A stretch of DNA of 64,000 nucleotides, from the NCBI RefSeq assembly GCF_001282785.1, contig NZ_CVUA01000001.1, forward strand, positions 620,001-684,000, written 5' to 3'. The translations under genes were made by a program, and so were the position numbers. Below the pieces are notes generated by a model that did no database searches, was not told the DNA's origin, and was given only the letters and a program-made list of their open reading frames with translations. Source of the DNA: Halolamina sediminis (GTDB lineage Archaea > Halobacteriota > Halobacteria > Halobacteriales > Haloferacaceae). Of the stretch, positions 19,357 to 27,372 are shown one piece after another. Each line of letters begins with the position of its first letter. Position 1 is the first letter of the stretch.

Positions 19357-19488
19357 GAAACGCTTAACCCGGTCGCCGAAAAGCGGGCATACGGCGAGAC
19401 CCGGTTCGCGGGAGCGAGCCGAAACCGACAGATGGCGATGCCGTAAGTGGCAACGCTGTCGGTCGCTTCCGGCGGGTCCGCCGCGGAC
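19357..19488 (+). promoter_or_regulatory. Structured 5' leader of the ribonucleotide reductase operon (candidate cis-regulatory RNA)
   Basis: Two extensive stems can be drawn. In stem 1, GGT-CGCCG (19371-19378) pairs with CGGCG-AG-ACC (19392-19401), with a two-base bulge. In stem 2, ACCGACAG (19424-19431) pairs perfectly with CTGTCGGT (19456-19463). Stem 2 extends through GCCGAA (19418-19423) with TTC-C-GGC (19467-19473), and encloses an inner TGCC-GTAAGT-GGCA hairpin. An alternative in-frame GTG start (19447) lies in the inner loop. I do not see a cobalamin-riboswitch core or B12 box, nor any other known riboswitch. Function is inferred only from structure and location. Confidence 0.5.
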
Positions 19489-21933
19489 ATGACCCAGGCA
19501 AACCCATCGACGACTGACCGAATCGAGGACCGACTCGCCGCGGCGACAGCGGATCTCGACCTCGCGAGCGACCGCGAGGCGCTCGCCCGCGCGGCCGAGC
19601 GCGACAGCTACGACGGCGCCGACGCCGACGAGATCGACGAGGCGCTGATCGGCGTGCTGACCGCGCGTACCGAGCGCGACCCCGCTCACGACGACGCGGC
19701 CGCGCGGGTCGCGCGCTGGCGCCACGCCCGGAACGTGACCGGCACGGACGGCCCGCTCTCGGGCGAGATCTACCGCGCGTCGTTCGTGGACGCGATCGAG
19801 ACCGGCGTCGAGCGCGGCCTGCTCGACGGGCGGATGGCTGAGTACGACTTGGAGTCGCTCGCCCACGCGCTCGTCCCCGAGCGCGACGAGCAGTTCGGCT
19901 ACATGGCCGTCTCGACGCTGGTCCAGCGCTACTTCCTCCGGACTGTCGAGGAGGACGACCCCCTCGAACTCCCACAGGCGTTCTGGATGCGCGTCGCGAT
20001 GGGCGTCGCCCTCGCGGAGGACCCCGAGGACCGCGAGGCCCGCGCGGTGGAGTTCTACGACGCGCTCTCGACGCTACGTTTCGTCCATTCGACGCCGACC
20101 CTGTTCCACGCCGGCACCACCCACCCACAGCTCTCCTCCTGCTACCTCACGACGGTACAGGACGATCTGGCGGACATCTTCGACTCCTACAAGGCCCACG
20201 CGAAGCTCTCGAAGTGGTCCGGCGGGCTCGGCAACGACTGGACGAACGTCCGCGCCGAGGGGTCGCTGATCGAGTCCACCGGCGTCGAGTCGACGGGCGT
20301 GATCCCGTTCCTCAACATCTCCGACGACGTGACCGGCGCGATCAACCGCTCCGGGAAGCGCCGCGGCGCCGCCTGCGCGTACCTCGCGGCGTGGCACCTC
20401 GACTTCCCGGCGTTTCTCGACCTGAAGCGCAACACGGGCGACGAGCGCCGGCGCACCCACGAGATGAACACCGCGGCGTGGGTGCCGGACCTGTTCATGA
20501 AGCGCGTCCGGGCCGGCGAGCAGTGGACGCTGTTTTCGCCCGACGAAGTGCCCGAGCTCCACGAGGCCACGGGGCGAAAGTTCGAGGAGCTGTACGAGCA
20601 GTACGAGCAGGCGGCCGACGACGGCGAACTCCGGCAGTACGAGCGCGTCGAGGCCGAGGAGCTCTGGCGGACGATGCTCACCCGGCTGTTCGAGACGGGT
20701 CACCCGTGGATCACGTTCAAGGACCCCTGTAACGTCCGCTCGCCGCAGGACCACTACGGGACGATCAACAGCTCGAACCTCTGTACGGAGATCACGCTCA
20801 ACACCTCACAGGACGAGACGGCGGTCTGTAACCTCGGTTCGGTCAATCTCGCGAAACACGTCGACGGCGACGGACTCGACGACGACGCACTCGAAGACAC
20901 CGTCGAGACGGCGATGCGGATGCTCGACAACGTCGTCGACCTGAACTTCTACCCGACCGACCGCGCCGAGCGCGCGAACACGCGCCACCGACCCGTCGGC
21001 CTCGGCGTGATGGGGTTCCACGAGATGCTGACCGAACGCGGCGTCGGGATGGCCAGCGACGAGGCGCTCGACGTGGCCGACGAGACGATGGAGCGGGTCG
21101 CCTACCACGCGATTCTGAACTCCTCGCGACTCGCGAAGGAACGCGGCACGTACGACTCCTACGAGGGGTCGAAGTGGGACCGCGGGCTGCTCCCGCAGGA
21201 CACGATTTCGTTGCTGGAGGAAGAGCGCGGCGAGCCCGTCGACGTAGAGCCCGAGGAACGCCTCGACTGGAGCGAGGTGCGCGAGCACGTCGCCGAGCAC
21301 GGGATGCGCAACTCCAACACCACCGCGGTCGCGCCGACGGCGACCATCTCGACCATCGCGGGCACCACTCCCTCGATCGAGCCCCGGTACTCGAACCTCT
21401 ACGTGAAGTCGAACATGAGCGGCGACTTCACGGTCGTCAACGAGCACCTCGTCGAGGAGCTGGACGAACTGGGGCTCTGGACCGACGAGATGCGCGACGA
21501 GATCAAGTTCCACGACGGCGCGATTCAGGAGATCGAGTCGATCCCGCCGGCGATCCGGGAGCACCACCGCGGCGCCTTCGAGATCGACCCGCGCCACCAG
21601 CTCGAACTCACCGCCCGGCGGGCGATCTGGGTCGACCAGTCCCAGAGTCACAACGTGTTCTTCCCGTCCACGGACGGCACGCTGCTGGACGACGTGTACC
21701 AGCGCGCGTGGGAGCTCGGCCTGAAAACGACGTACTACCTGCGCACCCTCGGCGCGAGCCAGTTCGAGAAGTCGACGCTGGACATGGAGGAGTACGGCCG
21801 GACCCAGCGCCGCGACGCGGACGGCGACGGGAGCGAAGACGACCCGACCGAGCCGGCCACCGACGGCGGCGAATCGAACGACGGCTCGGAGCTCCCGAGC
21901 GTCGAGGACCCAACCTGCGAGGCCTGTCAGTAA
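19489..21933 (+). CDS. nrdA: Ribonucleoside-diphosphate reductase class I, large (catalytic) subunit
   Basis: An 814-residue enzyme that reduces ribonucleotides to deoxyribonucleotides together with NrdB. All catalytic residues are visible. The radical cysteine is Cys432 in the NLCTE segment, with Asn430 and Glu434. The redox pair is Cys218 (SSCYLTT) and Cys447 (AVCNLGS). The C-terminal CEACQ supplies Cys810/Cys813 for re-reduction. No clear ATP-cone is seen in the acidic N-terminal 90 residues, so overall activity control by dATP may be absent. The ATG at 19489 is preferred; GTG 19447 lies within the leader hairpin. Its TAA overlaps the nrdB ATG by one base. Confidence 0.92.
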   Translation: MTQANPSTTDRIEDRLAAATADLDLASDREALARAAERDSYDGADADEIDEALIGVLTARTERDPAHDDAAARVARWRHARNVTGTDGPLSGEIYRASFVDAIETGVERGLLDGRMAEYDLESLAHALVPERDEQFGYMAVSTLVQRYFLRTVEEDDPLELPQAFWMRVAMGVALAEDPEDREARAVEFYDALSTLRFVHSTPTLFHAGTTHPQLSSCYLTTVQDDLADIFDSYKAHAKLSKWSGGLGNDWTNVRAEGSLIESTGVESTGVIPFLNISDDVTGAINRSGKRRGAACAYLAAWHLDFPAFLDLKRNTGDERRRTHEMNTAAWVPDLFMKRVRAGEQWTLFSPDEVPELHEATGRKFEELYEQYEQAADDGELRQYERVEAEELWRTMLTRLFETGHPWITFKDPCNVRSPQDHYGTINSSNLCTEITLNTSQDETAVCNLGSVNLAKHVDGDGLDDDALEDTVETAMRMLDNVVDLNFYPTDRAERANTRHRPVGLGVMGFHEMLTERGVGMASDEALDVADETMERVAYHAILNSSRLAKERGTYDSYEGSKWDRGLLPQDTISLLEEERGEPVDVEPEERLDWSEVREHVAEHGMRNSNTTAVAPTATISTIAGTTPSIEPRYSNLYVKSNMSGDFTVVNEHLVEELDELGLWTDEMRDEIKFHDGAIQEIESIPPAIREHHRGAFEIDPRHQLELTARRAIWVDQSQSHNVFFPSTDGTLLDDVYQRAWELGLKTTYYLRTLGASQFEKSTLDMEEYGRTQRRDADGDGSEDDPTEPATDGGESNDGSELPSVEDPTCEACQ

Positions 21934-22928
21934 TGCCGATCGACTACCTCACCGACGGCGACACGCACGACCCGAACAAGATCCTGCCCATCGACTACGA
22001 GTGGGCCCGCGAGTACTACGAGGCGGGCGTCGACAACAACTGGGTGCCCGAGGAGATCCCCATGGGCAACGACGTGACCCAGTGGAACGGCGACGAGCTC
22101 AGCGACGCCGAGCGCCGGCTGGTCGAGTGGAACCTCGGCTTCTTCTCGACTGCGGAGTCGCTGACCGCGAACAACATCGTGCTCGCGGTGTACGACCACG
22201 TGACGGCGCCGGAGTGTCGGCAGTATCTCCTGCGGCAGGCGTACGAGGAGGCGGTCCACACGGACACGTTCATCTACTGCTGTGACTCGCTGGGGTTCGA
22301 CCCCGACTACCTCTACGGGATGTACGACCGAATTCCCGCGATCGAGGCCAAAGACGAGTTCGTCGTCGACCTCACGCGGGTCGTCGACGACCCCGAGTTC
22401 ACGATCGACGACGAGGCCGACGTGCGGGCGTTCCTCCGGGACCTGATCGGCTTCTACGTCATCATGGAGGGGATCTTCTTCTACGCCGGCTTCGCGATGA
22501 TGCTCGGACTCAAGCGGCAGGGCAAACTGGAGGGGATCGGCCAGCAGTTCGAGTACATCATGCGCGACGAGTCGCTGCACCTCGGCTTCGGGATCGAGCT
22601 GATCGACGCGATCCGAGGGGAGACCGACGCGTGGACCGACGAGTTCGAGGCGGAGATTCGGGAGCTGATTCTCGACGCCGTCGAGCTCGAACAGCAGTAC
22701 GCTCGCGAGGCCTGCCCCGAGGAGATCCTCGGGATGGGGCCGACGCAGTTCGCGGAGTACGTCGAGTACGTCGCCGACCGGCGGCTCACCCAACTCGAGA
22801 TGGACGAGGCCTACGGCACCGAGAACCCGTTCCCGTGGCTCTCGGAGGCGGCCGACCTCAACCGCGAGAAGAACTTCTTCGAGACGCAGGTGACGGAGTA
22901 CCGCTCCGGGGGGTCGCTCGAATGGTGA
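21933..22928 (+). CDS. nrdB: Ribonucleoside-diphosphate reductase small subunit, class Ic-like (Phe in place of radical Tyr)
   Basis: A 331-residue ferritin-fold R2 protein that holds a dimetal cofactor and starts the radical in NrdA. The metal ligands are visible: Glu75 (FFSTAESL), Glu106 and His109 (YEEAVHTDTF), Glu179 (YVIMEGIFF), and Glu213 and His216 (RDESLHLGF). At the position of the E. coli radical Tyr122 (His+4) there is Phe113. The first ligand is Glu instead of Asp. Both are hallmarks of class Ic R2 of Chlamydia trachomatis, which uses a Mn/Fe centre without a tyrosyl radical. The gene overlaps nrdA by one base and the thioesterase by seven. Confidence 0.92.
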   Translation: MPIDYLTDGDTHDPNKILPIDYEWAREYYEAGVDNNWVPEEIPMGNDVTQWNGDELSDAERRLVEWNLGFFSTAESLTANNIVLAVYDHVTAPECRQYLLRQAYEEAVHTDTFIYCCDSLGFDPDYLYGMYDRIPAIEAKDEFVVDLTRVVDDPEFTIDDEADVRAFLRDLIGFYVIMEGIFFYAGFAMMLGLKRQGKLEGIGQQFEYIMRDESLHLGFGIELIDAIRGETDAWTDEFEAEIRELILDAVELEQQYAREACPEEILGMGPTQFAEYVEYVADRRLTQLEMDEAYGTENPFPWLSEAADLNREKNFFETQVTEYRSGGSLEW

Positions 22929-23371
22929 GGCTGATCGACTCCTACACCGAGACCAGCGAGGTAGTGATGCCGGACGCGACCAACAACCTCGGGCGCGCGC
23001 TCGGCGGCTGGGTGCTCCACCGCATGGACCTCGGCGGCGTCGTCGCCGCCCGGCGGTTCGCCCGCTCACAGGTCGTCACCGCCAGCATCGAGCGCGTCGA
23101 CTTCCACGCGCCGATCGACCTCGGCGACATCGCCGTCCTGACCGCCTACGTGTACGACACGGGCGAGACGAGCATGCAGGTGCGCGTCGACGTGACCGCG
23201 GAACGCCCGAGCGAGGGCATCGAGCGCGAGACCGCCTCCTCGCATCTCACGTTCGTCGCGATCGACGGCGAGGAGTCGGTCCAGCCCGTCCCGGACCTCG
23301 CAGTCGAGACCGACGAGGAACGGCGGCTCCGGGAGGCGGCGATGGACGCGGAGTCGCCACCGGTGCCGTAG
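22922..23371 (+). CDS. Acyl-CoA thioesterase, hotdog fold (YciA/ACOT type)
   Basis: A 149-residue hotdog-domain protein that should hydrolyse acyl-CoA to free acid and CoA. Typical segments are MPDATNNLGRALGGWVLHRM, which includes the catalytic-region Asn and Gly-rich helix, and VVTASIERVDFHAPIDLGD. The ATG at 22922 overlaps the end of nrdB by seven bases, so it is translated from the same mRNA. A link between a thioesterase and nucleotide reduction is not obvious; the coupling may be only organisational. Confidence 0.87.
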   Translation: MVRLIDSYTETSEVVMPDATNNLGRALGGWVLHRMDLGGVVAARRFARSQVVTASIERVDFHAPIDLGDIAVLTAYVYDTGETSMQVRVDVTAERPSEGIERETASSHLTFVAIDGEESVQPVPDLAVETDEERRLREAAMDAESPPVP

Positions 23372-23396
23372 GCGGCCACGGACCGACGCTTCGACG

Positions 23397-23401
23397 TTTT
23401 T
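23397..23401 (+). terminator. Oligo-T tract after the nrdA-nrdB-thioesterase operon
   Basis: TTTTT in the context GACGTTTTTACC lies 26 bases beyond the thioesterase stop. Archaeal RNA polymerase terminates at oligo-T runs without needing a hairpin, so this is the likely end of the operon. Confidence 0.45.
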
Positions 23402-23511
23402 ACCTCGACGATCGATTCAGTCTGCTCGGCAACTCCGGCGGGAGCGGTTACTCGAGGTCCACGCCGGATCAGATTAACACATATATCCGCACCCGTGTCT
23501 TCCGCTCCTCT

Positions 23512-23829
23512 ATGAAATTCTGCGACGCGTGCGGGTCGATGATGCGCACGGCGGGCGACACGTGGGTGTGTCGCTCCTGTGAGAACGAGGAGCCGCGGGA
23601 CTCGCAGGCGGAAGCGGCGATGACGACGCAGAACGAACAGGAGGACGGCGGGGAACCCCCCGTCGTCGACGGAACCACGAACGCCAACGAGACGGTGGAG
23701 GAGTCCTGTCCGGCGGACGACTGCGACAGCGACCGGGCCTACTACGAAACACGGCCGAAGCCCGGCGGCTCCTACGAGGTTCGAGTGTTCACCTGCATCG
23801 ACTGCGGGCACACGTGGCGCGGGTCCTGA
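23512..23829 (+). CDS. TFS/RpoM-like zinc protein lacking the catalytic acidic pair
   Basis: A 105-residue two-zinc-ribbon protein of the TFS (archaeal TFIIS-like) / RPB9 family. The N-terminal ribbon uses Cys4, Cys7, Cys20 and Cys23. The C-terminal ribbon uses Cys66, Cys71, Cys95 and Cys98 and ends CGHTWRGS as in TFIIS. In cleavage-competent TFS, the hairpin between the zinc knuckles carries Asp-Glu (QTRSADEP-like). Here it reads ETRPKPGGSYE, without the acidic pair. It is therefore probably not a transcript-cleavage factor and could be an RPB9-like or inhibitory paralogue. The start is ATG at 23512, with a TATA-like CATATAT about 30 bases upstream. Confidence 0.8.
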   Translation: MKFCDACGSMMRTAGDTWVCRSCENEEPRDSQAEAAMTTQNEQEDGGEPPVVDGTTNANETVEESCPADDCDSDRAYYETRPKPGGSYEVRVFTCIDCGHTWRGS

Positions 23830-23841
23830 CGGGGTCGGTTT

Positions 23842-25020
23842 TCAGAACTGCTCGTGGACGATGTCCAGCGTCTCCTCGCGGTCCTCCCACGCGACGAAGA
23901 TCGCGACGGAGGTCGCGGAGGTGATCAGGTCGTGGATGTTGATCCCCGCCTCCGCCAGCGGATCGACCAGCGAGCGGATCACGCCCGGCTGGTTCGGGAG
24001 CTCGCCGCCGGTCACGCGGATCACGGCGATCTCGTCCTCGACGGTGACCGAGGAGAGCGAGTCGTCCTCGACGACGGCGTCGTGCAGCGTCGCCTCCGCC
24101 GCCTCGGCGACCTCGCTTTCGACGTAGTACGTCAGCGAGTCCATTCCGCTGGCGACCGCGTCGATGTTGATACCGGCGTCGCCGAGCTTCTGTGAGACCT
24201 CCGCGAGGATCCCCGGCCGGTTCCGGATCGCCCGGCCGGCGACGGTGAGACAGGACAGCGGCGCCTCCTCCATGTCGATCAGGTGCTCGAAGCTCCCCTC
24301 GACGCTGGTGCCGCCGGAGAGCAGGTCGCCGTGCTGGTAGTGGACCACTCGAACGCCGAGATCCTCGTCCTTGTAGACCAGCGCGGAGGGGGCGACCACC
24401 TCGGCGCCGCGGAACGAGAGGTTCCGGAGCTCGTCGACGGTGATGGAGCCGACGTTGCGCGCGCCCTCGACGACGCGGGGGTCGCCGGTCATGACGCCCT
24501 CCACGTCGGTGACGATCACTACCTCGTCGGCGTCGAGATAGTTCCCCAGCATCATCGCGGTGGTGTCCGAGCCCCCGCGGCCCAGCGTCGTCACGTTGCC
24601 GTCGGGATCCTCCGCGAGAAAGCCCGTGATGACGGGGACGGTGTCGTCAAGCGTCGCCGCGAGCGCGTCGACCCGCCGTTTGGTCCCCGCGACGTCGATC
24701 TCACCGCGGTCGTTGGTGACGACCGGCCAGTCCTTGTCGCCCGGTTCGAGGAACGTCGCGTCGACCCCGCGGGCGCCGAGTGCAGCCTTCAGCATCCGGA
24801 CCGAGGTGCGTTCGCCCATCGAGACGATCTCGGCGCGGTCCTCGTCGCTGGCGTCGAAGGCGATCTCGTCGAGCAGCTCGTCGGTCTGTGAGCCCATCGC
24901 GCTCGCGACGACGGCGATCTCGTGGCCCGCTGCGACGGCGTCGGCGACGGAGTCGGCCGCCCGGTCGACCCGGTCGCCCGAGCCCAGCGAGGTGCCGCCG
25001 AACTTCGCGACTACGCGCAC
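23842..25020 (-). CDS. lysC: Aspartate kinase
   Basis: A 392-residue cytoplasmic enzyme that phosphorylates aspartate, the entry to lysine, threonine and methionine synthesis. The N-terminal kinase motif is [11 protein letters not shown]. The catalytic domain includes [15 protein letters not shown]. Two ACT domains follow (about 245-320 and 325-390) and typically bind feedback inhibitors. The start is taken as GTG at 25020, since the conserved family N-terminus begins exactly there; the open frame continues upstream but adds non-conserved residues that would cross the promoter of aIF1A. It converges with the TFS paralogue. Confidence 0.92.
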   Translation of the reverse strand: MRVVAKFGGTSLGSGDRVDRAADSVADAVAAGHEIAVVASAMGSQTDELLDEIAFDASDEDRAEIVSMGERTSVRMLKAALGARGVDATFLEPGDKDWPVVTNDRGEIDVAGTKRRVDALAATLDDTVPVITGFLAEDPDGNVTTLGRGGSDTTAMMLGNYLDADEVVIVTDVEGVMTGDPRVVEGARNVGSITVDELRNLSFRGAEVVAPSALVYKDEDLGVRVVHYQHGDLLSGGTSVEGSFEHLIDMEEAPLSCLTVAGRAIRNRPGILAEVSQKLGDAGINIDAVASGMDSLTYYVESEVAEAAEATLHDAVVEDDSLSSVTVEDEIAVIRVTGGELPNQPGVIRSLVDPLAEAGINIHDLITSATSVAIFVAWEDREETLDIVHEQF

Positions 25021-25174
25021 CGGCGGACACCCCCGATGTCGTGCGTTCCGTTCATACGCCCGCTTCTCGGACCGTCGGGTTAACGCTGTCTCTCTCGGTG
25101 CTTCGACCGGGGTGTGTGACTCCGTTTCGGGGACGTATCCCACGGCTTATCTGTGGGTGTGCCGTACTACCCGT

Positions 25175-25462
25175 ATGAGCGACGATTCATCAGGCCGGAA
25201 GAACCTCCGGATGCCAGACGACAACCAAGTGTTCGGTGTCGTCACCGAGCACCTCGGCGGCAACCACGTCCGGGTTCGGTGTGCCGACGGCGAGACGCGG
25301 CTCGGGCGCATCCCGGGTCGAATGAAGTACCGCACGTGGATCAACGAGGACGACGTGGTCATCCTCGAACCCTGGGACTGGCAGGACGAGAAGGGGAACA
25401 TCGAGTGGCGCTACGACGAGCAGGACGCCGAGCAGCTCCGCCGCGAAGGCCACATCGACTGA
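25175..25462 (+). CDS. eif1A: Translation initiation factor aIF1A
   Basis: A 95-residue single S1/OB-fold protein that occupies the ribosomal A site during initiation. The core reads [40 protein letters not shown] and [19 protein letters not shown], all highly typical of archaeal aIF1A. The ATG at 25175 was chosen as the first ATG before a short polar N-terminus. It is divergent from aspartate kinase, so the 150 bases between them hold both promoters. Confidence 0.95.
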   Translation: MSDDSSGRKNLRMPDDNQVFGVVTEHLGGNHVRVRCADGETRLGRIPGRMKYRTWINEDDVVILEPWDWQDEKGNIEWRYDEQDAEQLRREGHID

Positions 25463-25596
25463 TCTGCGGCTTTCTGTGGTTTCTGCGTTTCGGTGACAGC
25501 GCCCGCCGAACCGACTGCTGTTTTCCCGGTGAACTGTTTCACATTCAAGAGGAATTTACGTAAGCTTTTAGCGATCGGTTCTGCCATACCGTGTGG

Positions 25597-27060
25597 ATGC
25601 GTAACAGTAGCAGACGAACGTTCCTCAAGGGTACAGCGGGCGTGATCGGCGGCACGGCACTGGCGACGGGCAGCGCTGTCGCGACCGGCGACGGCGAGAC
25701 CGGACGGTTCCTCATCAATCTCCGGAAGGTCGATCGCAGTGAGATTCCCGACGACGTGGAGATCATCCACGACCTCTCGGCGGCGGACGTACTGGTCGCA
25801 CGTGGTGACCAGTCCCGCGTCGGCAGCGCGACCGCGACCGCGCCGGACGTGAAGATCGACCGCAGCGATGACGAGGCCGGGGCAGTTGTCGAAGCCGAGG
25901 GGCCGGCGGCCGCCGGCGACTCCGCGAGCCACAACCACGACGGAGCCCCGAGTAACACCGAGCTCCAGTGGGACAAGCGCGAACAGGCGGTCGCCGGCGA
26001 ACTCACCGACAAGCCCGGCGGCGGAAAGTTCGTCCACGACACGGCGACGGGTGAGGGCACCCGCGTCGCGGTCGTCGACTCTGGCGTGTACGACCCCCAC
26101 CCCGACCTCGAAGATGTGGTCAACACGGAGCTCTCGATCAACATTACCGGCGACGGTCGGGGCGACGACGGAACAGCCCACCGCCCCAACGGCGCGGGCA
26201 ACCACGGCACCCACGTCGCGGGCACGATCGCCGCGACCAACGACAACGACGGTCCAGCCGGCGGCGTGCTCGGGACGGCGCCGGACACCGAGATCGTGGC
26301 GGTCCGGATGTTCTCCGGGAAAGAGGGGTTCGCGGGCGACGGCCTCGCCGGCTGGGAGTACGCCGCAGCGATCGGCTGTGACGCGATCAACTACAGCGTC
26401 GGCTACACGGTCTCCGACACCGTCGAGTACCCGGGCCTGATCGCGCTGGAGCAGATCATCAGTCAGGTCGCGGCGTACGTCCGCTCACAGGGCACCGTGA
26501 TCGTCAACTCCGCCGGCAACGGTTCGCTGGACATGGACGCCGAGAACACGCTCAGCCTCCCGACGGAGGCCGACGGCGTGTTCGGCGTGAGCGCGACCGG
26601 TCCCCTCGGCTACGGCTGGGGCGGCAAGCACAGCGACAACGAGGCCAAGTGGCTCACCGGCAACCGCCTCGACGAGCCGACGACCGACCCCGCGCCGTAC
26701 ACGAACTACGGCTCGGCCGTCGACGTGAGCGCGGGCGGCGGGAACTACGATCTGGAGGCTATCGTCGGCGGCAACGACGCCGCGTACAACGATCTCGTCT
26801 ACTCCACGATCAACACCACCGGCCCGGATGGCGAGCAGACCGCGTCCTACGGCTGGAAGGCCGGCACCTCGATGGCGGCCCCGCAGGTCGCGGGCGCCGT
26901 CGCACTCGTCCGCTCGCTCCAGCCGGACGCCAGCGTCGAGGAAGTCGAGTCGCTGATCCAGGAGACGGCGTCGATGCCCGACGAGGGCGAGACGTACCAC
27001 GGCGCCGGCCACCTCGATCTGGAGGCGCTCGTCGACGCCGCGAGCGGCACGGGCGCGTAA
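25597..27060 (+). CDS. Tat-exported subtilisin-like serine protease (S8 family)
   Basis: A 487-residue secreted protease. The N-terminus has a Tat signal (SSRRTFLKG followed by a hydrophobic Gly/Ala stretch). A pro-region of about 120 residues follows. The catalytic triad is visible: Asp in VAVVDSGVYDPHPDL, His in GNHGTHVAGTIAA, and Ser in GTSMAAPQVAGAVAL. The oxyanion-hole Asn lies in VNSAGNGS. The catalytic domain runs nearly to the C-terminus, so there is no long C-terminal extension of the halolysin type. The ATG at 25597 is chosen; a GTG two codons earlier is possible. A TATA-like CTTTTAGC lies about 30 bases upstream. Confidence 0.9.
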   Translation: MRNSSRRTFLKGTAGVIGGTALATGSAVATGDGETGRFLINLRKVDRSEIPDDVEIIHDLSAADVLVARGDQSRVGSATATAPDVKIDRSDDEAGAVVEAEGPAAAGDSASHNHDGAPSNTELQWDKREQAVAGELTDKPGGGKFVHDTATGEGTRVAVVDSGVYDPHPDLEDVVNTELSINITGDGRGDDGTAHRPNGAGNHGTHVAGTIAATNDNDGPAGGVLGTAPDTEIVAVRMFSGKEGFAGDGLAGWEYAAAIGCDAINYSVGYTVSDTVEYPGLIALEQIISQVAAYVRSQGTVIVNSAGNGSLDMDAENTLSLPTEADGVFGVSATGPLGYGWGGKHSDNEAKWLTGNRLDEPTTDPAPYTNYGSAVDVSAGGGNYDLEAIVGGNDAAYNDLVYSTINTTGPDGEQTASYGWKAGTSMAAPQVAGAVALVRSLQPDASVEEVESLIQETASMPDEGETYHGAGHLDLEALVDAASGTGA

Positions 27061-27105
27061 CGCCGCTGCCCACCAGTTTCGGTCAGCAACCGTTCCGCGA
27101 TCACG

Positions 27106-27111
27106 TTTTTT
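27106..27111 (+). terminator. Oligo-T tract downstream of the subtilase gene
   Basis: TTTTTT in the context TCACGTTTTTTCGG lies 46 bases after the subtilase stop and is the likely transcription end point for an archaeal polymerase. Confidence 0.45.
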
Positions 27112-27170
27112 CGGCCTGTTCCCACCGCGAGCCTTGCAGCTGTGGCCGTCAGATTCTTGTGTGTTACTCT

Positions 27171-27323
27171 CTAACGTGCAACTGAACCCCGTTGAGGCGG
27201 GTTCCGACGGAAACTACCGTCGTAGCGGACGGGAGGCGTACCGGCGACCGACTGATTAGACCCAGCGACGCCGAGCACGCACGTCGACGCGGCCGGGCGG
27301 TCGGTGTTGGCCGCCCGGCGCGA
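27171..27323. other. Hairpin-rich intergenic stretch before the PIN-ATPase-KH gene
   Basis: The 312-base gap 27061-27372 has no convincing gene. It contains three potential hairpins: AACCC/GGGTT around 27185-27203, CGACGG-AAACTA-CCGTCG at about 27207-27224, and a strong one, GCCGGGCGG (27292-27300) with CCGCCCGGC (27311-27319), which extends through CGCG on both sides with one bulge. The last lies about 15 bases before a TATA-like GTATACACC, so it could be an operator or a small-RNA terminator. I cannot assign a function. Confidence 0.4.
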
Positions 27324-27372
27324 CTCACTCGATGGTATACACCCTTTTGAGCCTCCGCCGTCTATCTCCCGT

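Noticed and set aside
19357-19488. Known cobalamin riboswitch upstream of nrdA
   Set aside because: The conserved core and the B12 box are not visible; only generic hairpins are supported, so it is reported as an unknown leader.
19447-19488. nrdA starting at GTG 19447
   Set aside because: The codon lies inside a palindromic stem-loop, and the added residues (VATLSVASGGSAAD) look unlike a protein N-terminus. It cannot be fully excluded.
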